From positions 8,806,501 through 8,870,500 of the forward strand of contig NC_080043.1 of the NCBI RefSeq assembly GCF_012489685.1: a stretch of DNA of 64,000 bases, read 5' to 3'. How positions within the stretch are numbered: position 1 is the first letter of the stretch; each line of letters opens with the position of its first letter. The notes below the pieces were generated by a model. It saw only the letters and a list, made by a program, of their open reading frames with translations, made no database searches and was not told the DNA's origin. Made by a program: the position numbers and the translations under genes. This DNA comes from Lotus japonicus (Eukaryota; Streptophyta; Magnoliopsida; Fabales; Fabaceae). This document shows, piece after piece, positions 32,647 to 44,270 of the stretch.

Positions 32647-34580
32647 GTCCCTTTCTGTTTTATTGTTTTCTTAAGTTCAAGTTCAAGCGCACCTTTATTT
32701 TCTGCCTATTTCCTTTTGTTGTTAGACTAATACATAGCTGAACAATTCTATGTATGCCCTCCTTTGGAACATTAAATTCCCCTCTCAGATCCTTCAGAAG
32801 ATTATGTCATTTAATGTTTGATCTATCCAATTTGTTTCAATTCTCTTAAATTTTTTGATTCTTAGTTTCATGATCATCCTCTTGATTTATGTTTGGAATG
32901 TTGACATGACTACGTACTGGTATCATGTGCAATGGGAAATGTGCATAATGAATTTAAAAGTCCAGAGTTACAAGCACTCTAAACAAGGAACAGACAGAGA
33001 AGATTATAGGCTGGGTGAAAAGCTTTTCATAGTTCTGTGCTCTAAACCCTAGAAACTGTTTCATATTGCTGTTTAGTGTGGACCCTTTACAGGCTTAACT
33101 TTCTCTCTAATTTTTTTGATTTAATACATGTCTGAGAGGTTTTTTCTGTTCTGGAGTTAGTTTACATCTTTTATGTGCTGAAACACATGGCTGGCATTTC
33201 TGTTTTGCTTTTTGTGGGAGCCAAGTAGTGCCTTTAGAGAGTGCTCCAAAAAACGTGTAAAGAGATTCATCAAAATAGATGCAAATTCTCAAGCACCCTA
33301 CACTGGCATTTGCATCTTGTACCTATTGGTACATATGTACAAGAGCAGGAATATTAAATTAAAATGTTAAACAAAACAAAGTTGAAAGCAAGCATCTTCT
33401 ATCTATCTAAGCATCTCAAGAAGATGAGAACAGTAGTTAAAACCTTTGTTTCTTTTTCCATAGTAGAAGGAGTGGCAGCTAGTGAGTAGTGAGTACTATA
33501 CTGCATGCCACACCAGCCTATATATATACACTTGAAGCCAAGCTGAGTACAACTCTGTGATGAGTATAAATATGATCAGGCAAGAATGCAGGTTACTGTC
33601 AGTAGAAGTAAGGATGTGGAAGCTTTTTCCACCTCTTTTTTTATTAGGTGCTTTATCATCTTGTGCTGTTTGTGCCACCAGTTTTAACTTTTCTCTTCCC
33701 TCTAGCTTGCTATTGTATTTTTGGGAATGATGCTTAGTAATCAGCCTCAGCCCTCTCTCTCATTTTCTCATCATTCTCACAGTTAAAGGATGCACTCATG
33801 CACCCCCTTAAAACTCTTTGGGTTTATCAGTTTTCTAGTTGTTGCATATATTACACTTTTTTTTCATGTGTTTAGGTTACTTTTAGTTAAAAAAAATTGT
33901 CAAAACGTTATTATTATTTTTATTTTCATATTTTTTTACTGGTAACCAAACAAGGCTTGAGAGTGTGTTTGGGACCAGTTCCTCCCAACTTGAAAGAATG
34001 ATTCGGGTATGCATGGTATATATCTATTAAGAGTATGCACCCCACCCCCTACACAAGTTACGAGAAAAAAAAAGTAAAATAAATTTAAGTGTTTCATTAG
34101 TTTAAAAGTCATTTAAGAGCCGCTCATCTTATATCCAAATATGCACTAATATACAGCATATTGGAATGTCAAATATAAAATATATTGGAAACCTATCCTG
34201 AGAATTGATTCTAACTCTAATTATGCAAGAATTTTCAAAACATGAACATACTAGTAATTAACACCCCCAACATCTATATATATCAAGAGATAGAAATTTT
34301 AATAGTGCTTTAAGTTAAAGGATATTTTATTTTGCATTTGACATTCCCAAATCGTGATTTAATTTGGACAAAACGCACAAGAGAAGTAACAGCTCTCTTG
34401 CTTTTGGGACATTCCCAAAGTTAACCTGCGGTCCTGCGGATATGCACTGAAAGTGATGTTATGCCTTTTGTTAAGAGCTTCATTCTATCCAATTAATTTT
34501 ACATTCATTGGAGGGAAAAATGACTTATAACATGTATAATTTGCTATTGAAGAAGTATTGATTAACTCCATTTTTTGTCT
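32647..34580. other. 3' flank of SPL/NZZ and gene-free DNA
   Basis: 32647-33100 probably includes the 3' UTR. Beyond this I see no coding signature. Microsatellite-like tatatata at about 33523 and AT-rich DNA to 34580. The last 9 bp (ctaatttaa, 34581-34589) are the left target copy of the Pack-MULE. Confidence 0.45.
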
Positions 34581-34589
34581 CTAATTTAA

Positions 34590-35753
34590 GGTTCCCATTA
34601 GGGTGCACTAGTTATTTTCTGGTCCACCGATGGACCAGAGGGTAATTTTGTCTTTCCTCCTTTTCTTTACCTTTTTCCTCTCCCTCCTCCCTTTACCTTT
34701 TCCCACCTGGGTTAATTTGAAAGAAAACAAGCTTGGATTTCTCCAATTACAACTGAAATCAACATGAACACAATCACCACTGGTAGAATTTTGAGCGTGG
34801 ATTTTGGAACCCACGCGAATGGGGAATTATCAGAGGGGAAGAGTGGTGTGGTATGAGAAAGCGAGATCAATAGAAGCTGATTTCAGAGAAAGGAGAAGAA
34901 GGAAAGAGGTGTTTAGTCTTTATTTAGGAGTTTGGGCAATTGAGAGATTACGTATTGAGATGTGATGTGGACCTAGTTCTCATGAAACTACCATGTCTGT
35001 GGTCAAAAACCATTTGTGGAAAACATGAGGAAACATATATCCAGCAAATGCTTCATCTTGACACAATGGAAAAGCTCCACCGCTGCTACCACGTTTTCAA
35101 TTCAGGGGGATGATTTTGAGTTGTTCATCTCCAGATTTAGCCATGTATTTTTTTGGTTATTTTCAGTTTTCTGTATGAATTGATTTTTGGAATTGATTTC
35201 TGGTATATATTGTGGAATTATTTCAGATCTGGTTATTTTAATTTCTGGAATTTATTTTGGGATTGCTTCATTTGTTTCTAGAATTGATTTCTGGAATCAG
35301 TAATTTAAATTGCATGAATGATGGATCTGAAATTATTTGAGAATGATGATGAAGAGATTGAAGAAGGCATGGTTTGGATCCGGCCTGTGCGCCCTCCTCT
35401 CCGCCTTCTGCTACATCGAGTTCGCCGTCGACATGCCTGTCGCCGGCGGCGCCTTCAGCTACCTCTGCGTCACCTTCGCCGGTAGTGAAGGGGCCACTCG
35501 GAGAAATGGAGACTCACGGTGCCTTCTTCCCCAGCCACCGACAATACAGTGCTTTCCAGAAGCAAGCAGAGTGAGAGAGAGAGAGGCTGGGTGTTGGATT
35601 AGGTTGAACATCCATTTACATTTATACCCTTTTAACTTCCATTCAATCTTGACCGTTAATTCAAGGAATATTCTAAGAATCTTAGATCTAATGGTATTTG
35701 ATCAATGGTCCACCCATGGACCAAAAAAAAAGTTCCCCACCCTAGTGGGAACC
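34590..35753. mobile_element. Pack-MULE, 1,164 bp, carrying a transporter gene fragment
   Basis: Ends ggttcccattagggtg and, reverse-complemented, ggttcccactagggtgg, followed by a shared tggtccaccgatggacca-like block; TIRs about 60 bp. A perfect 9-bp target duplication ctaatttaa lies at 34581-34589 and 35754-35762. The interior contains a sharply GC-rich coding-like stretch (35382-35480) from a cationic amino acid transporter. A non-autonomous MULE with captured host exon sequence is by definition a Pack-MULE. The element at 47966 has the same ends. Confidence 0.93.
35382..35480 (+). pseudogene. Captured exon fragment of a cationic amino acid transporter (CAT)
   Basis: 33 codons read GLCALLSAFCYIEFAVDMPV then AGGAFSYLCVTFA, matching transmembrane segments 2-3 of plant CAT proteins (GLCALLSAFCY-x-EFAV-x2-PVAGGAFSY). 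Full CATs have about 550-600 residues and 14 membrane segments, so this is a small piece. The frame stays open on both sides, and a chimeric 141-residue frame (35337-35762) could in principle be made from it. Its GC content is far above the flanks. Confidence 0.88.
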
Positions 35754-35762
35754 CTAATTTAA

Positions 35763-36238
35763 TATGATTGTGTAAAACTGATCCTTATTAGTACTTAAAA
35801 TGAGCACTCTTGCACCTACTTCTTTATGACATGATTGAGCAGTTTTGGTCCTTCTGTCAATCTTTTGTCATGGAGCTAACAAAACTCGCTGACGTGAACT
35901 CACATTAATTAACGTGGGAATCCATCTAAGCTCAGAACATGTATAATTAAGTAATAGAACATTACTTTTTGCTGAAATTTTCTGATCATGTGAAGGGCAT
36001 GTGGTGATGAATGAAAAAAAATAATCTCAAAACCCATAAACCTTAAAAGCTTGCTCTCTAACATAAAGGAAAATTTGACAGAGACAAAGGGGAAGTGACG
36101 ATGAAAGAAGGAAGAACAGAGATGTTGGAGCTTACAGAATTTTTGAAGGGGAGATTCAAAGGTCGTGTGATGGAAGGTGAAAGCCAAATCTCGTATTAGA
36201 GCTCCATTACCGAAGACCCTTTTTGAAGAAGAAGAATT
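35763..36238. other. Gene-free stretch
   Basis: Starts with the right target copy of the Pack-MULE. No recognised protein; 36190-36238 may belong to the leader of the GRF remnant. Confidence 0.4.
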
Positions 36239-36560
36239 TCTAAATGTGGGATTGGAGCCATGTTGACAACCTCTAGGGCGAGCGACAATCCTGAATGGCG
36301 TTTCTATGGTTGTGGAAGATTTAAGATAACATCATTTCCCTTTCATCATCTCCAATCTTGATGTCAAATTGTTGGGGCAACTGAAATGAAGTTTGTAATT
36401 TTTTTCTTCTCACAAGAAAGGGGGAGGAGGGAATGAAATTTTTGGGTGTGGTATGATGAGGAAGGCAATCCACGCGACAAGAAGGTCATTCCAAGTCTTC
36501 TCTGTAGAATTTAAGGGATGAAGGAGAAGCTCAATTTTTTGACCGCATGTTGTGTAGTCT
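36239..36560 (+). pseudogene. GRF-type zinc finger remnant
   Basis: SKCGIGAMLTTSRASDNPEW then RFYGCGRFK matches the GRF zinc finger core (C-x-C/G ... TS-x-T/A-x2-NP-x-RRF-x-GC). After an unreadable or intron-like gap, another frame gives VWYDEEGNPRDKKVIPSLLC, the usual W-x-D/E-E end of the domain. The first Cys-x-Cys is altered to CGIG, and the halves are in different frames with stops, so this is decayed. Such small GRF proteins are common in plants and often travel with MULEs; a MuDR pseudogene lies about 0.6 kb downstream. Confidence 0.7.
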
Positions 36561-36989
36561 AATGGTCATTATTCCTACTATTGCTGACTGCATTTGTGAT
36601 GCAGATGAGGAAGTAGAAATAGGTGTTTGGTATGAAAGAATTATAATTGAATTAAGTAGAATAAAATTTGGGATTCTTGAATGAGTTTGGAATGGTTGAA
36701 ATGTAATGTATGATGTACTAAAATTTGAAATGGATTGAAGATCATTTTAGTTCATTAATAAGTTGTGTTTTAACCACTATTTGATCTTAAAAGTTGACCT
36801 TGATGTCCGCCACCCACATTTGATCCTTATGGCACAAATCAATTTCAAAAAATTGACCTTAACATACCCACATTGGACCCCTAAGATGACGAGAAGATAA
36901 GATCCCTACACTTGACAATGAAACATAACATTGATGAGCTGAAATCATAGATAATGAAGTAAACTTCAACCACAATTTCACATAAAAAC

Positions 36990-37075
36990 ATAACAATGAA
37001 ACGTAACAACTTGTTCAATAACATAAGAAAGATCAACTTGTTCCATAACGTATGCAAGACCAACTTGTTCCAAAA
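36990..37075 (+). repeat. ~32-bp tandem repeat, three units
   Basis: caacttgttc(a/c)a(t/a)aac type units recur around 37008, 37032 and 37064 (caacttgttcaataacataa, caacttgttccataacgtat, caacttgttccaaaaaaagg). Old, imperfect. Confidence 0.6.
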
Positions 37076-37139
37076 AAAGGCCCTGCTAGAGAATAAATAC
37101 AACACAAGAAGTTCCTAAGGACAACAAAATATCATCTTC

Positions 37140-38997
37140 TTCCAACACATGCCATGATATCTAGCTCTCTTGAGTGCCCACAAAACTTCTTGCCCTCTTT
37201 CTACCCCTTGAACCTAACTCTTCCAACATGAGTTGTGGATGTTATTATTGACCTGCCTCCTTCTGAAGTCTGAGCAAATGCTGGTTGTGATAGTGTAGGT
37301 TGTGGTTATGATGATGCTGATTGAAGAGCCATCCTTGAACTTGTAGCAACCTATATTGGATCAAGCGCTTACCACTACGCCAAAAGCAATTGCTGTTAGT
37401 GAGGGTGCAACTTTATTTCCTTATAGCACAGAGTCCTCAAGGGGCTGCGATGTTAAGCGCCATGGGGTGGGATGTTAAGCCCATCGAATCCTAAGGGTGA
37501 CGCTGGATTAATAAATCCAACAATCTTCCCCCCCCCCCCCAGTGTTAGCTGGGGGATTCGAACCCATGACCTTGCTCTGATACCACTTATTGGATCAAGC
37601 GCTTACCACTACGCCAAAAGCAATTGCTGTTAGTGAGGGTGCAACTTTATTTCCTTATAGCACAGAGTCCTCAAGGGGCTGCGATGTTAAGCGCCATGGG
37701 GTGGGATGTTAAGCCCATCGAATCCTAAGGGTGACGCTGGATTAATAAATCCAACAACCCTCTGCGAATTAGTTTTTCCAACAACTCCATGTTTCTGACT
37801 TCTACCAACTTCCTGACTTTTAGTTCCTCTGCCATTTGCCCTATCTTCTGAATGAGTCATATGTTGTGTTCCTAAAAGTATTAAAAGACATGGTTAGCAG
37901 AAGTAGGTCATTACTATCTAGAACCAAGACCACGACTATTTTAATTACCTTGTTTTTTCCTTTTGGAATGACCTTGTCTACAACAATATTTTCGATGCAA
38001 GTCCTTCTATTGTACCCTCATTCACCACATCTTTTGCACCTAACAATACTTTGTTCTCTCCTTTGTTTGTGTGGAGTCTTGGGTTCATCATTTGTCTTCC
38101 TCCTCTTCTTCTTGGGCCTTCCAGGTTCCCTTATTGTGCATGGTGGATTAATTGGTGAGACATTGCTAATTGGCCAAAGCTTGGGACCATTGAATGGTAA
38201 CATTATAAAGCCATATGTATTTATAAATGTTAGATCATCATAAAACAATTATCAAGTTAGAATCAGATTAAATAATGCACTAAAATTAGAATATAAAATA
38301 TAGATTTTCTCATTTTACCAATAGCAATTGTCCAAATAGTTTTCAAAAATTGCATGGTATACCACATGCAAGCCCTAGAATAGCAACATGAGATGCCAAC
38401 AAAACCTAATCTTTTTCATGAACAAAATTTGGAGGCCAAGTTCACCACATATATACTTTTCCCTTTAGAGACATCAAATATTGAATAATTAGCATTCCCA
38501 CACCATAAAGGTGACCACTCATCAGATTCCTTCTTGCACACCTCCAATTTCTATTGAATCATAGGGCATATGTCTCCCTTATATCTTAGAATTATATCTC
38601 TTTGCTTTACAATTATCTTGTTACGATAATACTCAGTCATTCAATGAGAGTGAATATTGGATTTTCTCTCTCATGTTATTGACTGGTAGATCACAATGGG
38701 GAGAGGTGTTGTAGGTTTCCCTATTACATTCCTTAAAAGTGTCCCACTTATGTATCTCCAAGCTTCCTCATTCAACTTCTTCAAATTCTCCATGGCCTTC
38801 ACATATGCTAGCATTGTGCTTGCTCTTGCAACAACCCGCAGAGACCCTTTCACAAACTCCCCAGGATACTTCTCCTTCCAGTTTTCATATAGGTGTTTCA
38901 CACATAATTTGTGATCTACATTTGGATCCAACAATTGTAAAGTAAGGACCAAGCCTTCAAATATAATCAAGTTATCAAAATAAAGGAGTAAGAACAA
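37140..38997 (-). pseudogene. MuDR-type (MULE) transposase pseudogene, C-terminal half
   Basis: Read on the minus strand: DHKLCVKHLYENWKEKYPGE ... NLKKLNEEAWRYI (38671-38970), as in the MuDR core after the DDE domain; then a worn SWIM-type zinc region (YVVNLASKFCS, GISCCYSRACMWY around 38350-38460); then GRPKKKRRKTNDEP and a zinc knuckle CKRCGE-stop-GYNRRTC. The stop at 38018-38020 replaces the Trp usual there. Further stops and frameshifts occur, and a TRIM is inserted at 37354-37756. The low-complexity tail (HVGRVRFKG near 37220) lies on its far side. The catalytic N-terminal half is absent. Confidence 0.85.
37354..37756 (-). mobile_element. TRIM element, 403 bp, with two identical 169-bp LTRs
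   Basis: Direct repeats 37354-37522 and 37588-37756 are identical as read. On the minus strand each starts TGTTGGATT and ends GATCCAATA. Two bases after the 5' LTR comes TGGTATCAGAGC (complement of 37574-37585), the tRNA-Met primer site. Just before the 3' LTR is a run of 14 G then AAGA (37525-37541), the polypurine tract. The internal part is only 65 bp with no coding room. LTR + PBS + PPT + LTR with no genes defines a terminal-repeat retrotransposon in miniature. Flanks aacct and aaccc are a near-match only. Enzymes must come from another element. Confidence 0.93.
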
Positions 38998-40192
38998 AGA
39001 GTCAATTATGCTTTTGTTCTATAATATCCTTATCGACATTTTTATCATATCCTAATTGATATATAACTTGAATAAAATATATATAGTCTTATTTTAAATG
39101 AGATTATATATGTTAAAAGAAAATTGTAGTAATTGGTTGAATAATAGGTGATAGTTTTGTTAAGTGAAAATTGGATGTGATAAGTAAAAAATATAATTTT
39201 TTAATTGGATTAGTGGTTATTGAACAATGGTTGAATAGAAAGAACAAGAAAAATAGTCTTTATATTCATAAAATTTTTTTTTTGAGAAAAATGGTAAAAG
39301 CTAAAACAACCAATTATTAAAACAGGGATATTAGTAAAATGACCTTGATAAATAATTAATGACAAATAATTTATACCTTAGGTTAAAATAGTTTGTATTC
39401 ATTTAATTATATTATATTATTAAATATATTAACTATAAAATATTAAATTTTTAGGTAAAGTTATAATAATGCTAATAATATTAATAGTAACGTGTTATAA
39501 AATGTAATCATTAGATACTATTGGTATCAATTAATATTTAACATTTCCCTTAAAAAATTATATTTAACATTAAAACTAAGATACATTGCTCATTAAAATA
39601 TTATTTTTAGTTTTTATATTTTGTTTAATTGGAAAATGTTAAATGTTAGTTTTTATTGGTTTAAATAAGGTTTGATTTCTATTTTCATTTTTTAATTTAA
39701 AATTATTTAAAATAATCATTACCATATGTTATAATATCAATTTATTTTTAAAAACTAAAGTGATAGTCTTAATTAATAACAACTAGCCACAGGTACCAAA
39801 TTTAACTCTCACCTCCCCTTAGGTCGAGGGTTCGAATTCCCTGTGTCCACTTAAATCTCAGTTGGTGGACAACCCTCCTCTAGAAGATCCAATAGTGCTC
39901 TACATAAGACTGAGTCTTTGTTGATCTCCTCAGCAATCAGCATGTCACTAATGCCCTCCCTGATTGTTTAGGGGTGTTTTCTCTTTAGTCCACCATTTTT
40001 TCAACCAAAAATTGTTAATTTAGTGAATATTTTTTACACATTTAATGATATTTATATCAATAATATATAATTTTCATAGGATAGCCTTATCTGAATTAAA
40101 AACATGTCCTCTTTCCACTTCTGCCACTGCTTCCATTTGACCAGAATTTGCTACTAATATAATTTTCTCGAAACCAACAAGTCCCCTTTAGT
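38998..40192. other. Gene-free AT-rich stretch
   Basis: Contains the minus copy of the dispersed repeat (39121-39415). Around 39827-39840 there is gggttcgaattccc, like a tRNA B box, but no cloverleaf or A box fits, so I do not call a tRNA or SINE. Confidence 0.45.
39121..39415 (-). repeat. Dispersed repeat, copy in minus orientation
   Basis: Reverse-complement match to 24380-24665 across nearly its whole length, 14.5 kb away. Confidence 0.85.
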
Positions 40193-40285
40193 AAATTTAG
40201 TTCACTGTTTACGAGTCAGATTAGTCACGTGAGACCTCTTTCCTTGTGGAGACTGATGATTAAAGGAAAAAAAAATTTAGTTCAC
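40193..40285 (+). mobile_element. 67-nt retroposed fragment with 13-bp target duplication
   Basis: aaatttagttcac at 40193-40205 and 40273-40285 flanks 67 nt starting tgtttacgagtcag and ending attaaagg plus an A run. Perfect duplication and terminal A run fit target-primed insertion. The source RNA is not recognised. Confidence 0.78.
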
Positions 40286-40729
40286 GTTTGGAAGAAAAAT
40301 AAATTTTGTGAAAATGGAATTTCATAATTAAAAAGGAGGAAGAAATGTCTACAGTAAAGTAGAGAAGACTCTTCTTGAAGAAACCCTAGAAATATTTTTA
40401 TAACAAAGCCTAGAGAGAACTAGACAGTAAATTTAGCCACATCCACGGGCTTTTTTTTTCTAAGAGAATTTTTTGTAAGAAAACCTTTTCTTTTTTGGTC
40501 AAGTAAAAAGCCTCCTTCATAGACAAATAAAAGCCTATGGTATAAAAACCTTGTTCGTCAAATCCAACCCACCTAAAATCACAGCCCACAGTTGACCAAA
40601 ATAAATTCTCAGCCCATAGTATCAAACTTTACACTCTCACTCACTCACTCCGGAAGTTCTCATCTAAACTCGGGAAAAAAAATCGCATCTGCATTGATCA
40701 AATTCAATTCAACACAAGAAAAAGAACGA

Positions 40730-41317
40730 GGGGATGACAATTTTGCCTGAACCCATGGGTACCCACTCGAACTTGATCTGATTTGAAGGACAAAACCCGA
40801 GTTGATTGGAATTGGATTTGATTTTGCTCGTTACTGTACCAGTTTATGAGTCTGAGTTTGACATTAGTTAAATTTGTGCTCATACCCGTCCGAACCCGAA
40901 CCAAAAAATACCCAAAATATAAAATTACAAAAAATCCTCATACATATATTTATAAACTTTATTCTTAATGTTTGATGATTAATTGTACTTTTGTATGTTT
41001 GAGAAAGTAAACTCTAAACTATTGTTGTCTCACTTTGGTGATGGATGAGGATGTTGAATAGTATTTGTTTTTTTTCTTTCTTTCTATGAATTTCACTTTT
41101 TTATTATGAAAGTAGGTTCTGGATCTGGTTCTGGGACGAGTTGCTATTTCACGTGAGTAATGGGTTTGAGTTTCGGGTAAATCTGAAACCTAATGGGTTT
41201 TGGCATGGATTTCATTTTATCGCTCATAAGGGTTTAGGTTTGGGTTCTGGGATTTGGGTTTGGGTTTGAGTTTGGTAATTGTAAAACCTATGATTGATCC
41301 TACCCGTTGCCATCCCT
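40730..41317 (-). mobile_element. 588-bp non-autonomous hAT element, sibling of 56954-57546
   Basis: Ends ggggatgaca / tgccatccct, with an 8-bp target duplication aagaacga at 40722-40729 and 41318-41325. The interior is made of gggtttgggtt / cccgaacccgaacc blocks near both ends and an AT-rich centre, and matches the reverse complement of 56954-57546 throughout. No transposase. Confidence 0.92.
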
Positions 41318-41325
41318 AAGAACGA

Positions 41326-44270
41326 CACATACAAAAATGAAAAATAAAAACAGATAAAAAGAAAAAAAACCCAACGTCTATTTTCACACGAACACCTTCA
41401 GTTTCTCTCTCGGACGCACAATGTGACACTTTCGGGTCAAAAAGAGAATAATAAGAAAATAATGCTTTGACCAAAAAGCAAAAAAGGAAAGAAAGAAAAG
41501 AACGCCGAACTTGGATTCCGACCCTCACCTCCCTCAAATCAAAATCTATGCACAAGAAAAAACTTGTGCATAGTTACACCATGTACTTTTTACCTGCTAT
41601 TGCAGGTTTACAGGTAATTTTTTATTTTAAAAAATTTAAATATTAAATATATTATAGTATAATTAGTTAAATAGTTAGTGAATGATTAATAAGATTAAAA
41701 TTAAGTTAATTGGATCTTGGTTGTAGAGATTGAGTTCTCTCCTTCATCTCTTGAAAACCCTAGGCACCCACCACCTCTCTCACCTAGTCGTCACCGCCCT
41801 TCATTCATGGCGGGCGGCGACGGCGCCGCCACCACTACCTTTTCCGGTTTCCGACTTCCTCTCCTCCATTCAAAATCACAGACCTCCATCACCATCCTCA
41901 ATCATTTCTAGAGTTGTTTCTTCGAACTCCACCGCACCACCACTTCCTCCTTATTCTTCAACCATGATGGACCACTGTCCTGCTGTCACCACCACTACAG
42001 GCTCACTGTTCTTCACGCATCTCAGATCTGGTTGCAAGGAGATGCATAGCCAAAGTCTTGGACTGATATGAGAGTTTGTTCAGGGGTTTGGATCTGGAGG
42101 TTTAAGTGTGCTTCTTCTTCTTCATCTCTGGGTTGTTGTGGGTTTTGGATCGGTGGGGGTTGGTTTTCTGTATTTTGGAGAAGAAGACGAGCGGCTGAAG
42201 CAGTGAAGACAATTCTATATTTTTCTAAGATGATAGCTACTAGGTTCTATTTGGTTTTCTATTGTAATATGAGTAGCTAAATCCCTTTTTCTCGAAGTTA
42301 AAATGTAGGATATGGATTCAATCCCGTTCTTTTTACAAGTAATTTTTAATTAAATTATATGATTATGATTTGTCTTCAAGTTCTTAATTATGTATGGTAA
42401 TTAACCATATCAATAGTAGATAATCAACTCCTAGAAGGGGAAATTAATCTTATGGAGTCAATAAAAGAGAATGGGTATAGACAGTTAGTTTTAATATGCA
42501 CCAGCTGGTAGAGTGATATAATGCACTTGCTCTAGTTTGCGCATGTGTGTTTTTAGCAGAACACCAACATGTTTGAATGATGAAAGATTAGCCTTGGGAC
42601 CTCGGAAGAGTATTACCCGAGCCCTACAGTGGGCGTCAATGATCTCATAGTGAACCAGAAAGACCAAGCTAAGAACCAAAGAGAAAATAATAATTTCATC
42701 CTTTTTTGTTTTATCAAGTGAACATGAATATTCCATTTGACCTCGTTATATATAAGAGAAACCTTATTCTCCACACACAATTGCGCGCCTTCTACCCATG
42801 TAGCTAATAATGCCCGGTACAGGGGAGTGCGTTTTAACCAAGTCCTTCTCACAAAATATCTTAAATGTTTCAACAAGATAATATCACCTACGTATGAAGA
42901 TTACATTGTCCATCATAGAGTCCATAAGTTCAATAAACAATAGTATCGATGAGCTTAGCATCGCTCAAATCATACTTGAGTGTCGTCGAAGCCGAATAAA
43001 TAAAGTTAAAGTCTTTAGGCTGCACATACACATTCAACAAACATTAAGGGTGCCTCACTCTTTGGGTTGCCTTTTCCAATTCACAAAGCTTGCAAGACTC
43101 TAAGCCTTTAGGCATTTAAGGGGAAGCGCGTCCTAATGTGTTGAAATGATTTTAGACTTGAACCTTCTTAGGTCCTCCAATCTTGGGGTCGCCCTGTATC
43201 GAGTCGACCTACCAACAAGCGCGTAGACGGTAGATCAACGGGCACATGATGTGATTACCTCAGTGGATGATACATGCAGCTTAAACAAGCTTAAACAAGC
43301 TGGCTTTCACTTGACACTCTTGAAATGACCTCCCCCACCCTGCCTCCTAGCTACCAAACATCTTTTATAGAACGCGCGTGCTCTAAGCAAATATTAATGC
43401 ATGCAATATTTGAACATTAACCTCAAAATACCATTATTCATTATTATTAAATCAAAACAGAGAAACAGAATTACAAAGACTGTTATTTTCTATAACATGG
43501 ATCGGAATTGCAAAGATTTAACAGACAACAGTTACACAATATGGTCCCCCTCCATTTTCTTTGAAGGGAAGAGAATTACACGGATCGAGCCAACACTGAG
43601 TTAGAGCAGATGACATATCATATTCACTCTTTTAACGAGTGTATAGCTGATCAGGAGGAAAGAACGGTAGTACTAAGAGAGAGTGAAAGTTGTGATGTTA
43701 CATCTGATATCTTATTTTAGATGGAAAGGAGAGGCGCAGAGAAGAAGGAAGTGACAAAAAGAAAATAGAAAAGAAAAGGAAAGAGAGTGAAAATATGGTA
43801 ACTGATAAGACAAAAGATAAGAAGGAGTGAAATTAAAGGGAGCTAGAAAAGGATATATAAGAAAAAGAGGTGCAGGTGCTATCAAAGTTAAAAGAAGAAA
43901 GGGACACCTACAGAAAGGGGTTCTAATTATATTCATTCACACAGTTTTTCTCTTCCATCTTATTTTCACACTTTTTTCTATTTATCTCTCTCTTCTTTCT
44001 CTATCACACAACCTATCATATCTCTTATTTTTTTCTCATTTTTCTTCATTCTTCCCTTAGGTGCAGGTGTTGTTCAAATGTGGACAAGCAGTACTTATTG
44101 AATATAAAGAGATGAAAGATCTAAGTGAGACTGGGTAGTGACGTGAGAATAATTACATGACACCAATGTTAAACTAACACTGAATTTCCAACCACAGAAG
44201 AGTGATAAAAGAAGAGAGATAAAAAAGAAAAAAAGAGGTGTAATTGAGATTGAAGAGGGAATGAGTGTGA
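41326..44270. other. Gene-free stretch between hAT element and EF-hand gene
   Basis: 41740-42250 is GC-richer with Pro/Ser/Thr-coding short frames (starting near MAGGDGAATTTFSG) but no domain and no continuing exon; it may be captured DNA or an old exon. 42300-43700 shows nothing recognisable. 43700-44060 is a purine-rich then pyrimidine-rich tract. No transposon ends found. Confidence 0.4.

Noticed and set aside
37545..37590. tRNA-like sequence gggggattcgaacccatgac
   Set aside because: It is the short internal region of the TRIM next to the tRNA-Met primer site; no cloverleaf can be formed.
39820..39845. B-box-like gggttcgaattccc suggesting a tRNA or SINE
   Set aside because: No A box, no acceptor stem pairing, no target duplication found.
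40206..40272. Possible C/D snoRNA (tgatgat and ctga motifs)
   Set aside because: Boxes are in the wrong order and too close; the sequence is better explained as a retroposed fragment.
41740..42250. Short GC-rich frames as a host gene
   Set aside because: Several overlapping frames of 60-113 residues, no family resemblance, no convincing splice structure.
43690..44060. MITE suggested by the repeated ggtgcaggtg motif
   Set aside because: The motif is in the same orientation and the flanks do not pair; the tract is a purine/pyrimidine-biased stretch.
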